NCBI RefSeq assembly: GCF_013396335.1
Contig: NZ_JABWSY010000016.1
Coordinates: 62,001 to 126,000, forward strand
Direction of reading: 5' to 3'
Origin: Bacillus sp. EB106-08-02-XG196
GTDB lineage: Bacteria > Bacillota > Bacilli > Bacillales > Cytobacillaceae
DNA: 64,000 nt
The number at the start of each line of letters is the position of its first letter. Within the stretch, counting starts at the first letter, position 1. The translations under genes and the position numbers were made by a program. The notes below the pieces were generated by a model that was not told the origin of the DNA, ran no database searches, and worked only from the letters and a program-made list of their open reading frames with translations. Positions 31,001 to 37,728 of the stretch are shown here, piece after piece.

Positions 31001-31561
31001 TACTAGTAATCCTTCACCTTTATAACCATATCGCTCCCATACTTTTTGTGCTTGTACTAAATCTTTACTTGCTCCCATTGATTCCTGGAATGTTCTAGCA
31101 ATATGTACATTCATAACCCCTGGAATAGACTTGATTTCTTTCATATTCTGAAACTCTGTTTCTACGCTGAATCCGTTAAAACCTTCAAAATAACGGTGTT
31201 TCACTTTCGTATGTGAATTTGATTTAGAAGTTTTCGTTTTAGCGATTTGGTCGATGACTTTGTCTTGCTTTTGCTTCATTAATGTTTTTTTATTTTTGGA
31301 TGTTTTCTCCACATCAGTTGGTTGTTCCACTTCAACGATTAGGCGGACCATTTCATTTGGGCTATACGTTTTAGTTAAACCTTCTTTAGTAACTTCTTTA
31401 CTATAAAGATCACTGCTTCCTTGCTCAACTGTTTCTCCCAATATTTGAGACTCGGTTGAAGTTTCATTGGTTTCGGCAAAAGCTGTGAATGATGAAAGAA
31501 GTAAGGATGTTACAGCTGCAGTTGTCATCACTTTAAACGCCTTCAATTTACTCTTTTTCAT
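28049..31561 (-). CDS. Secreted lactocepin/C5a-peptidase-like subtilase B2
   Basis: This 1170-residue paralogue of B1 has a signal peptide (1-29) and an I9-like propeptide. The S8 domain contains Asp191 (IVDSGID), His258 (HGTHVAG), Asn357 (SAGNSA) and Ser596 (SGTSMAAPH), with a PA-type insertion and Fn3-like domains to the C terminus. The EF-hand-like loop is retained as DLDNDGDLDSKE. The signal peptides of B1 and B2 are almost identical while the PA insertions differ considerably, fitting an older duplication that has diverged in the substrate-facing parts. RBS GAGGAGAG precedes the ATG. Its promoter carries the island's CCCCC box. Confidence 0.92.
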   Translation of the reverse strand: MKKSKLKAFKVMTTAAVTSLLLSSFTAFAETNETSTESQILGETVEQGSSDLYSKEVTKEGLTKTYSPNEMVRLIVEVEQPTDVEKTSKNKKTLMKQKQDKVIDQIAKTKTSKSNSHTKVKHRYFEGFNGFSVETEFQNMKEIKSIPGVMNVHIARTFQESMGASKDLVQAQKVWERYGYKGEGLLVAIVDSGIDHTHKDMKLSDTAKAQEKWTQDKINQKFEETDVNDIWYSDKVPTGYDWADNDTDVIPGANGSPHGTHVAGTVGAGGDEANDGVEGIAPGVQLLAEKVFSDNGGGAYEDDIIAGIEHAITMDADVINMSLGVDAGFIGEEYDPVQKAIRVATEQGTLVVVSAGNSAHSTKHNLLLESASKPYAENPDIGTVGAPSVSPYALSVASYENTKMHLNTLAEANGFKLPFQDQTMFPTKYNFKLSRFLNPNQDYEMVYVGEGTKNSDYTGKNVEGKIIVAKLLNQYTSYSPIQFKAAQFKAKAVILIPADSMADYSYLRFSEFSIPAATTGKASGQELINKLTSGQIVKMKLSGGIWVDNAANNTMSHFTSIGSPSTLDFKPEISAPGGKIYSTVPGNDYEVMSGTSMAAPHVAGGSALLLQALYEKGLSHSKETVLKAKLALMNTSSIGMDPRTNGEIPYSPRVQGSGLMQIQNAINTPVIVTSRNTPLEQAGAVALKEIGQTTSFKLNVEAFETPKDKNNSEEIEYQVFVDVLKDQTEMKEYDLDNDGDLDSKEYLTLKSERINGATVTVNDNKVTETEGALLKIKPGQTKLLTVNVNLPDSLKKNSFVEGFVRLVPIAKDQDKAVPLSVPYMGYYGNWDEPQNIDPPAWEKDAFLGYTALWDGSSERYPKGYDSSTGTFDLNKIAISPNFHLNGIYSSFTALRNLQKTEMYIEDQSGNNIRYLGDFSEFTGTPWKFRKNVMSFGDTSYNELYAWDMKDESGQFVADGNYQYVIKTTLDYPGAKPQLVKMPVKVDSVLPKVSDITVTPKDGKYEISWVGTDNENGSGYVVAMVWVNGNYYTPGKETKLLVNFEPKSIVVKGADNAFNHSYTVWGDQDPKYMSEWIVLTNSGVYPTKNLNKNTPTEIDYFASNRVDWTFYVKDANGNIIDTFEVKNEKEAHKKWAPKPELPNGNYFISADVVSKDGFKVSTTPVKVTILQ

Positions 31562-31687
31562 TTACGTCTCTCCTCTATTATTTGATCTTGGCGGTTTATA
31601 TTTATTTCTCTACAATTAAGTGATTAGAGACTTTTAAAGTAAAACGAATACCTTTACGTTTATCTCTAACTCTATTGATTAAATCAA

Positions 31688-31725
31688 ATTGTACATTCAC
31701 CATTAAGCACAGTAAATTGGGGGAA
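31688..31725 (-). promoter_or_regulatory. Promoter of protease B2 with abutting CCCCC box
   Basis: Minus-strand reading: TTCCCCCAA (31717-31725), -35 TTTACT (31711-31716), 17-bp spacer, -10 TACAAT (31688-31693). The AGTCTATCG-ACTATGCTTAA stretch upstream is shared with B1. Confidence 0.65.
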
Positions 31726-31876
31726 TTAAGCATAGTCCGATAGACTTATATTTTAAAGTTCAACAAAAAAATTGTCATTTATATAAATTTAAGATAAAAA
31801 ATTAAACTATTATCAGGAAGAATATTTATTAATTTTGTCGATTTAATATTATTAGAGGAGTGCTTTTTCTTTAAAA

Positions 31877-31885
31877 TTGGGGGAA
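31877..31885 (-). promoter_or_regulatory. Upstream CCCCC box of protease B2
   Basis: TTCCCCCAA on the minus strand, 160 bp upstream of the proximal box, in a stretch homologous to that before B1. A near Spo0A-type motif (TGTCGAT) lies at the equivalent upstream place. Confidence 0.5.
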
Positions 31886-32000
31886 ATAAACAAAATTAAT
31901 CGAATTTTATGATTTATTAAAAAATAAGTCGATTAAAATAGGTACAAAGAACTAAATGTCCATTTAGCCGAAAAACACAGTGAGTACAAGGTGATAAAAT

Positions 32001-32041
32001 TAAAGGGCCTGAGTCCAGTACAATACCGAATTCAAGCCCTA
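32001..32041 (-). terminator. Terminator after the IIA remnant
   Basis: GGGCTTGA / TCAGGCCC stem (one G-T wobble) with a T-rich tail on the minus strand, 13 bases after the stop codon of the truncated PTS IIA. Confidence 0.6.
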
Positions 32042-32053
32042 GTAGCAGGGATA

Positions 32054-32290
32054 TTATTTTTTTATTTCTCTTCTCAAATCTATTATCTCAACTGCCATAT
32101 CTTTTAACGTCATTGCATTCATGAGATGATCTTGTGCATGGACAAGTATGATGCGAATGTCATACGTGTCTCCACCTGATTCTTTTTTAATTAATTCTGT
32201 TTGAAAACGATGTGCTTTATTTAACTCCTGTTTTGCTTCATTGAGTTTTTGTTCAGCCTTATCAAATTGTCCGCTTCTATAGCTAAATAT
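32054..32290 (-). pseudogene. 5'-truncated PTS lactose/cellobiose IIA remnant
   Basis: About 78 codons can be read (ending HAQDHLMNAMTLKDMAVEIIDL...), matching the C-terminal three quarters of the intact IIA at 36311-36622 and including the phosphorylatable His of HAQDH. The N-terminal roughly 25-30 residues (LILHGGNGRS region) are missing: the reading frame enters directly from the 3' end of the SIS pseudogene, and no start codon or RBS precedes it. It is a relic of a second sugar-PTS operon. Read by eye from the minus strand. Confidence 0.8.
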
Positions 32291-32582
32291 TAAACACCAT
32301 AAAATTTGGTTATCAATTTTCTATTCCATTCATCTCCACCTTCAATGTTTGAACTTTTGAAAATTGGCGGATTTAACCCATTTTGATAGAATTTCTTAGC
32401 TAATAAAATGGACAATGTTTGTGTAACGAAGGCTGCTGAAATCGTTGATGTTGCACCCATACAACATCCTGTCAATAACGATGTCGGAAAATTCATTTAG
32501 ATATTTCTTTAATTTTATTAAATTGAGTTTTATATAACTTATCTAGATTTTCAGTTACATATTGATAAAACTCATCTAGCAT
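32290..32582 (-). pseudogene. SIS sugar-isomerase-like gene with internal deletions
   Basis: The 5' end (ATG at 32582 after AAAGGAGGG) reads MLDEFYQYVTENLDKLYKTQ, matching the start of the intact SIS protein at 45206-45922. The frame then jumps to a stretch matching its KYLFDFSDVVID segment. It jumps again, with a frame change, to the C-terminal 60 residues (MGATST..., ending GGDEWNRKLITKFYGV). At least two deletions remove roughly 150 residues including the sugar-binding core, so the product cannot be functional. An intact paralogue sits 13 kb away. Confidence 0.85.
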
Positions 32583-32652
32583 AATGACGCCCTCCTTTCT
32601 GCCTGTAAATATTATCTAAACTTTCAGTTAATTAACAGGGTAAGATTTAATA

Positions 32653-32662
32653 TTCGGGGGAA
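32653..32662 (-). promoter_or_regulatory. Orphan CCCCC box near the SIS pseudogene
   Basis: TTCCCCCGAA on the minus strand, about 70 bp upstream of the SIS pseudogene start, with an AT-rich flank resembling those of the distal protease boxes. No good -35/-10 is positioned behind it. It may be a leftover of a lost protease promoter or a chance match. Confidence 0.3.
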
Positions 32663-32840
32663 ATATGTAATATCTCGTAATTTTTTAAAAATTCATTAAT
32701 AATTATTTGATCAAATAGGAAAAAAGTCTATCTGTTGATTATCCAGTTAAATAAAAAAACCTTGATAACAATTCGTTTAGCAAGGATCAGTAATAATGCA
32801 CTATGAGGGGTTTGCACTAGATGCACCTCCAACGGAACGT

Positions 32841-32880
32841 CAAAAAGCGTCAAGCTCCAAAAGGAAATTGACGCTTTTTG
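32841..32880 (-). terminator. Terminator of the VanY-type carboxypeptidase
   Basis: CAAAAAGCGTCAA / TTGACGCTTTTTG perfect 13-bp stem immediately after the minus-strand stop codon. Confidence 0.85.
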
Positions 32881-33651
32881 TTACTTATTAACTGGTTCTG
32901 CATGAAAATATTCTTCCAGTGTAATTCCTTTGTTCATAATTTTAAGAGCGATCGATTTACCAACATATCGTAGGTGCCAAGGCTCATATTGATAACCAGT
33001 AATGGCTGTTTTACCTTTCGGATATCGAATAATAAAGCCGTAATCCGCTGCATTCTCCTCTAGCCAAAGGGCCTCTTTTGTTCCGCCGAAGCAGTCTTCT
33101 GCAGCACACTCGCCATCTCCTCCGGTAACATCGATTGCAAGACCGGTTTCATGTTCACTTGTGCCAGGCAATGCACTGTACGTTATTGCTTTCTCATACC
33201 CATCCTTACTTACATAAGAGTGAAATAATGCTGTTTGAGTTGCATGTGACCGATAAGCCGAAACACCTAAAAATGTAATACCTTCTGCTTCTGCATCAGT
33301 GAATAGTTCTTTAATCGCTCCGGCGGCCACTGCACGCATTTTTCGTTTTTCAGTTTTCTCTTGGAAAACAAATGGAATATCCGCAAAAATAAGCTCTGAT
33401 GGGGAATAACTTTCTGGCAGTTTATGTAAGTTATTTACAAGAACAGAAATGCTCTCAGGGTTAGTGTCAACATGGATACTTTCATCATGCTGTTTTGCAT
33501 GAACGGACGTGGACGTTGTGGATACAGGTTTGATTTTTGTATCTCGATTAATATCTGTAAATATAGTTAATAACACTGCAAATATAATGATGCAGTCCCT
33601 GATTAATAATCTATCCAATTTGAGCACATCCATAATAAAAACTGTATACAT
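32881..33651 (-). CDS. D-alanyl-D-alanine carboxypeptidase, VanY/M15B family
   Basis: This 256-residue membrane-anchored peptidase has a hydrophobic segment near residues 15-32 that acts as an N-terminal anchor or uncleaved signal. The C-terminal M15 domain carries the zinc and catalytic signatures: SEHETGLAIDV (His and Asp ligands, about 166-176) and EPWHLRYV near 225. Members trim the terminal D-Ala of peptidoglycan stem peptides (LdcB/DacB/YodJ types). There is no strong RBS at the first ATG; a second ATG 6 codons later is possible, so the exact start is uncertain. It stands alone with its own terminator. Confidence 0.88.
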   Translation of the reverse strand: MYTVFIMDVLKLDRLLIRDCIIIFAVLLTIFTDINRDTKIKPVSTTSTSVHAKQHDESIHVDTNPESISVLVNNLHKLPESYSPSELIFADIPFVFQEKTEKRKMRAVAAGAIKELFTDAEAEGITFLGVSAYRSHATQTALFHSYVSKDGYEKAITYSALPGTSEHETGLAIDVTGGDGECAAEDCFGGTKEALWLEENAADYGFIIRYPKGKTAITGYQYEPWHLRYVGKSIALKIMNKGITLEEYFHAEPVNK

Positions 33652-33911
33652 AAACTAATGTTAATTGACAGTTTAAATTTTATCATGGTGTCATTGTGTA
33701 CTGAACTCCAGAAAACTTAATATGTTATGAAGTAAAGCTTAAAACTAAAGATTTATTGTTCAATGTAAATAGCTTTACCGCTTTTTTAATATTAGTAATA
33801 CTTACTTACACATTAAAATCGTTAATTTTATTTAAATATTATTTATGAGTATAATTAATATATTAAAGATTTTAAAATCTTTGAATATTCCCAATACAGG
33901 AGGAAAGCAGC

Positions 33912-34697
33912 ATGTCATTGAACCAATTTTTTGATTTAACTGGAAAGATAGCAATTGTTACTGGAGGAGGCAGCGGGTTAGGCCGTCAAATGGCAATTGC
34001 ACTTGCAAAAGCTGGTGCTACCGTTGTAGTAGGTTCACGTCGTTTAGAAGTTTGCGAGAACGTTGTAAATGAAATTGAAACGTCCGGAGGACAAGCATTT
34101 GCCCTGGCATTGGATGTAACAAATCCTGAATCTGTTGGACAAGCTGTAGAGAAAGTAATTTCTCAATTTGGCAAGATCGAGATTTTAGTCAACGCTAGCG
34201 GAGTAGCTTATGAAATCCCAGCGACGGAGATGCCTTTTAAAGAATGGCAAATTATGATCGATACAAATTTGACAGGTACATTCTTAATGTGTCAGGCTGT
34301 TGGAAGACATATGATTGAAAACAAATACGGAAAAATCATCAACGTTTCTTCAACAGTTGCAACTAGGGGTACGGATCCAGAAGTAGTAGACTCCGTAGGA
34401 TATGCAGCAAGTAAAGGTGCCGTTAACACGTTAACAAAGGACCTTGCAGTCAAGTGGGCTCGTCATGGACTGACTGTGAATGCTATTGCACCTGGAATCA
34501 TGACTACTGGAATGAATGATCCGCAAGTAGAAGGTACACTTGCAAATAAATTGGGCGGGGAAGGTACTAAGACTCCTTCAAGAAGGTTAGGCGGAGATAA
34601 TGATATAGCTGGAGCTGTTATTTACTTTGCTTCGACATCTTCTGATTATTGTAATGGAAATATATTGGGTATTGATGGCGGACTTGGGGCTAAGTAA
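33912..34697 (+). CDS. SDR-family oxidoreductase
   Basis: This 261-residue classical short-chain dehydrogenase has the NAD(P) motif TGGGSGLGRQ at about residue 18, NASG near 92, catalytic Ser in NVSST, YAASK (Tyr-x-x-x-Lys) and a C-terminal IDGG. Size and overall pattern resemble gluconate 5-dehydrogenase / 3-oxoacyl-reductase-like enzymes, but the substrate cannot be assigned. RBS AGGAGGAAAG sits 8 bases before the ATG. It is monocistronic, with an AT-rich 260-bp upstream region and its own terminator. Confidence 0.9.
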   Translation: MSLNQFFDLTGKIAIVTGGGSGLGRQMAIALAKAGATVVVGSRRLEVCENVVNEIETSGGQAFALALDVTNPESVGQAVEKVISQFGKIEILVNASGVAYEIPATEMPFKEWQIMIDTNLTGTFLMCQAVGRHMIENKYGKIINVSSTVATRGTDPEVVDSVGYAASKGAVNTLTKDLAVKWARHGLTVNAIAPGIMTTGMNDPQVEGTLANKLGGEGTKTPSRRLGGDNDIAGAVIYFASTSSDYCNGNILGIDGGLGAK

Positions 34698-34824
34698 TAT
34701 TAATACCCAACATTAGTTTCAAAATTTGATAAAAATATTATTTTACTTGATTGCAAGTTAAGAATGTTAATTACAAGTGAATTAATCTTATATTTCCTAG
34801 CAAAAATAAAACAATATTTAGCAC

Positions 34825-34858
34825 AAAAAACAGAGGCTTCCTAACTCCTCTGTTTTTT
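34825..34858 (+). terminator. Terminator of the SDR gene
   Basis: AAAAAACAGAGG / CCTCTGTTTTTT 12-bp stem with a 10-nt loop; works in both directions. The rest of 34698-34997 holds no gene I can see. Confidence 0.85.
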
Positions 34859-34997
34859 ATTTTGATTTTTTTGGACAACTGGTTCTCTTCAAAGATTTGT
34901 AAGTCACATATTAAAACTCACTAGGTTGTTTGATATAAATAAGACTTTTTTTATCAATAAATCAGAAAAAATATCCTGACAATCGGATCTGCTATTA

Positions 34998-36311
34998 TTA
35001 AAAAAACCTTGGTAAATATGCTTTGTGTGCCTCTAGCATTTCGTCTACAATCGCTATAGCCATTTTATCGTTTGCAACAAGCGGATTGATCGTCAATGCA
35101 ACGATTGCTTTTTCACGACTTCCTTCTACCGCAGCCTCAATTGCCATCTGTTCAAAAGATTTAATCGTTTGTATCAATCCTCGAACTGGAACTGGCATTT
35201 CTCCCATCGTTAATGGTACTGGTCCATCCTTCGTAATGACACAGCTAACTTCAACAGCACTGTTATATGGCAGGCCTGAAATTGCCCCTTTGTTCATTGT
35301 ATTCAATGGTTGAATATCTCGCGTATCATTGTAAATCGATGAGATCAAACGACAAGCTGCATCGGAGTAATATGCTCCACCACGTTTTTCTAACTCAGGT
35401 GGTTTTACATCTAGCGTTTCATCTTTATATTTTTCAAATAGAGATGCTTCAATCCGTTGTACGACCTCTGCACGTGTTTCATTAGACTCGAATTCTTTCA
35501 ATTCTCTTGCCAACATCTCAGATGTTTTGTAGTAGTAGTGATGGTATGAGCATGGGATGACATTGATACCTTTTAGGAATTCAGGTGCCCACTCCTCTGC
35601 GTCAATATTTTTCACAAAACTTGCATTGGCAGGATCCATGATCATTTCAAGAACTTTATCTTTTACACTCACTCCATCTAGATAAACCTCTAATCCAAAA
35701 ACCATATGATTAAGACCTGCAAAATCAATACGAACACGAGAGTGATCCACATTTAATAGATTTGCAATACCCATTTCCATTCCAATCGGAATATTACAAA
35801 GGCCAATAAACTTCTTAATATTTGAATATCTTAATGCTGCCTCTGTCACCATACCTGCAGGGTTTGTAAAGTTAAGTACCCACGCATTTGGACAAAGCTC
35901 TTCAACTTCCTTACAAATATCTAAAATTACTGGAATCGTACGGAGCGCTTTAAACAAACCACCTGCACCATTGGTTTCTTGCCCGATAACACCATGTTTT
36001 AATGGAATTCTTTCATCAAGTGCACGTGCAGCCAATTGCCCAACACGAAGTTGTGTCGTAACGAAATCAGCATCTTTCAAAGCCTCACGACGATTATATG
36101 AAAGGTGAATCTCAATTGGAACCCCAGCTTTTTTGACCATACGCTTTGCTAGCGCACCAACTGTTTCTAATTTCTCGCGACCTGCTTCGATATCAACAAG
36201 CCAAAGTTCTGTAACTGGTATTTTTTCATAACGCTTAATAATGCCTTCAACTAGTTCCGGCGTATAACTAGAGCCCCCACCAATTGTCACAACTTTAAAT
36301 TTCTTTGACAT
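34998..36311 (-). CDS. 6-phospho-glycosidase, GH4 family (6-phospho-beta-glucosidase type)
   Basis: This 437-residue NAD- and metal-dependent glycosidase hydrolyses phosphorylated disaccharides imported by a PTS. It shows the N-terminal dinucleotide motif GGGSSYTPELV (about 11-21), the GH4 NPAGMVTEA block near 150, the Cys of LCNIPIGM near 172 and the His of LNHMVFGL near 200 as metal ligands. Its ATG overlaps the IIA stop codon by one base (TAATG), so the two are translationally coupled. It is the last gene of the PTS operon. LicH/CelF are the closest named types; linkage and sugar specificity are not determined. Confidence 0.92.
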   Translation of the reverse strand: MSKKFKVVTIGGGSSYTPELVEGIIKRYEKIPVTELWLVDIEAGREKLETVGALAKRMVKKAGVPIEIHLSYNRREALKDADFVTTQLRVGQLAARALDERIPLKHGVIGQETNGAGGLFKALRTIPVILDICKEVEELCPNAWVLNFTNPAGMVTEAALRYSNIKKFIGLCNIPIGMEMGIANLLNVDHSRVRIDFAGLNHMVFGLEVYLDGVSVKDKVLEMIMDPANASFVKNIDAEEWAPEFLKGINVIPCSYHHYYYKTSEMLARELKEFESNETRAEVVQRIEASLFEKYKDETLDVKPPELEKRGGAYYSDAACRLISSIYNDTRDIQPLNTMNKGAISGLPYNSAVEVSCVITKDGPVPLTMGEMPVPVRGLIQTIKSFEQMAIEAAVEGSREKAIVALTINPLVANDKMAIAIVDEMLEAHKAYLPRFF

Positions 36312-36622
36312 TACTTAAGGCCCCTTTCATACATGTCAACGAACTCTTTTGCCAAGTCTTTTACGGTCATTGCATTCATCAAGTGATCTTGGGCATGAAT
36401 CATTAAAAGTGAAATTTCTGTTGGATTTCCACCTATCTCAGATTGAATGAGCGATGTTTGAATATGATGTGCCTCATTTAAAGCATCACTTGCTTCTTTT
36501 AATTTCTCGCGTGCTAAATCCATATTCCGTTCTTTTGCGGCATGAATGGCTTCCATTGCTGCACTTCGACCATTTCCACCATGTAAAATCAATGTAAAAA
36601 TTTCTGTTTCATGTTTTACCAT
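36311..36622 (-). CDS. PTS system lactose/cellobiose-family IIA component
   Basis: This 103-residue three-helix phosphocarrier starts EIFTLILHGGNGRSAAMEA and has the phosphorylation His in MIHAQDHLMNAMT (about residue 76). It passes phosphate from HPr to IIB. A strong RBS (GGAAGGAGG) precedes the ATG. It is coupled to the GH4 gene downstream; a truncated second copy lies at 32054-32290. Confidence 0.93.
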   Translation of the reverse strand: MVKHETEIFTLILHGGNGRSAAMEAIHAAKERNMDLAREKLKEASDALNEAHHIQTSLIQSEIGGNPTEISLLMIHAQDHLMNAMTVKDLAKEFVDMYERGLK

Positions 36623-36778
36623 AAAACTGACCTCCTTCCTCTTTCAAGAGAAATTTTGAAACTCTGTAAGCTTATGGCCACAAATTTTCTATGTTAAAAA
36701 CCCCTTTGGGTATTCTTGTATTCTATAAAATTTTCAAACTTAAAATTTTTTATATTATAATGTTTTTTTCATGTCCTT

Positions 36779-36825
36779 CATAATGCCTTTTGAACTCAAA
36801 GTCATTTGCTTTCATAAGGCATTAT
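36779..36825 (-). other. Intercistronic hairpin between PTS IIB and IIA
   Basis: ATAATGCCTT / AAGGCATTAT 10-bp stem with a roughly 25-nt loop inside the 234-bp IIB-IIA gap. No T-run follows on the minus strand, so it fits an RNA processing or stability element better than a strong terminator. The rest of the gap is AT-rich and non-coding. Confidence 0.45.
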
Positions 36826-36856
36826 ATAAGAAGAGTCACTTCTTTCAATTGGTATA

Positions 36857-37165
36857 CTACTTATTTTCTATTAGTTTTATTGCTTGCTCGAGAATAGCTT
36901 CACCATCACACATGCCATAGTTCATCATATCAATAACTTCAACTGGAATATTTTTCTCCCCACAGATGTTTTTCATTTCGTTCAAAAGAAAACGTACTTG
37001 TGGTCCTAACAATAACACATCCGCCTCTTCGACTTCTGAGCGAACAACTGATTCAGACACTGCCCAAATATGTGCTGAAATCCCTTTTGAAGCAGCGGCT
37101 TTTTCCATTTTTGTAACGATTAGACTTGTAGACATGCCGGCAGCACAACAAAGTAAAATATTCAT
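36857..37165 (-). CDS. PTS system cellobiose-family IIB component
   Basis: This 102-residue cytosolic phosphocarrier has the N-terminal CCAAGMSTSL loop holding the phosphorylated Cys (Cys7). It accepts phosphate from IIA and phosphorylates the sugar with IIC. RBS GAAGGGGAA. It follows the RDD gene by 14 bases. Confidence 0.93.
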   Translation of the reverse strand: MNILLCCAAGMSTSLIVTKMEKAAASKGISAHIWAVSESVVRSEVEEADVLLLGPQVRFLLNEMKNICGEKNIPVEVIDMMNYGMCDGEAILEQAIKLIENK

Positions 37166-37179
37166 TATTTTTTCCCCTT

Positions 37180-37716
37180 CTATTCTAAGCTAGTAACGTC
37201 GTTCTTATTGACTACGACTAATCGAGCTAATCGATCGTGTGCAGCTAATGAGTTTGGATTAGCAAATATGCTTATAACGGATATCAAAAATGGAAGGCCC
37301 TGAAAAAGAAACATCGATAAAAATTTAAAGAAACTTCTAACAATCACTAATAATCCATAAGCAAGCTTACCTTTTTTGTTATTGATGTGTGTTAGTTTCA
37401 ATCGAAAAATCATCTTCCCAATTGTAGAACCTCTTAATAATAAGGTTGTTAGGACATCATAACAAAACCAGATAAGAAGCGATTGGAGAAAGGCTTCATT
37501 AAAAAGAGCCATTACCTGTACAGTAGCATCTTGACTAGCTGCTTCACTCATTGTTTTTTGAATTTCAATCATCTTTGTTAAGACTCCAGGAAAGTTTGCA
37601 AAACCTGTTATTCGATAAACAATTGAAAGTAGGATTGAGACAATCACCGCATCTATGGCAAAAGCAGCTATTCTTTTTATTCGAATCTGAGTAAATATTT
37701 TCTTTTTCATGTCCAT
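37180..37716 (-). CDS. RDD-family membrane protein
   Basis: This 178-residue integral membrane protein begins with the RDD-type signature (RIAAFAIDAVIV) and has about four hydrophobic segments, plus STIGKMIFRLKLT, typical of the family's second half. The function of RDD proteins is generally unknown. It sits between IIC (12-bp gap) and IIB in the PTS operon, which is not the usual IIB-IIC-IIA layout; a role in the transport complex is only a possibility. The RBS is weak. Confidence 0.8.
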   Translation of the reverse strand: MDMKKKIFTQIRIKRIAAFAIDAVIVSILLSIVYRITGFANFPGVLTKMIEIQKTMSEAASQDATVQVMALFNEAFLQSLLIWFCYDVLTTLLLRGSTIGKMIFRLKLTHINNKKGKLAYGLLVIVRSFFKFLSMFLFQGLPFLISVISIFANPNSLAAHDRLARLVVVNKNDVTSLE

Positions 37717-37728
37717 AGTAAGCTTTCG

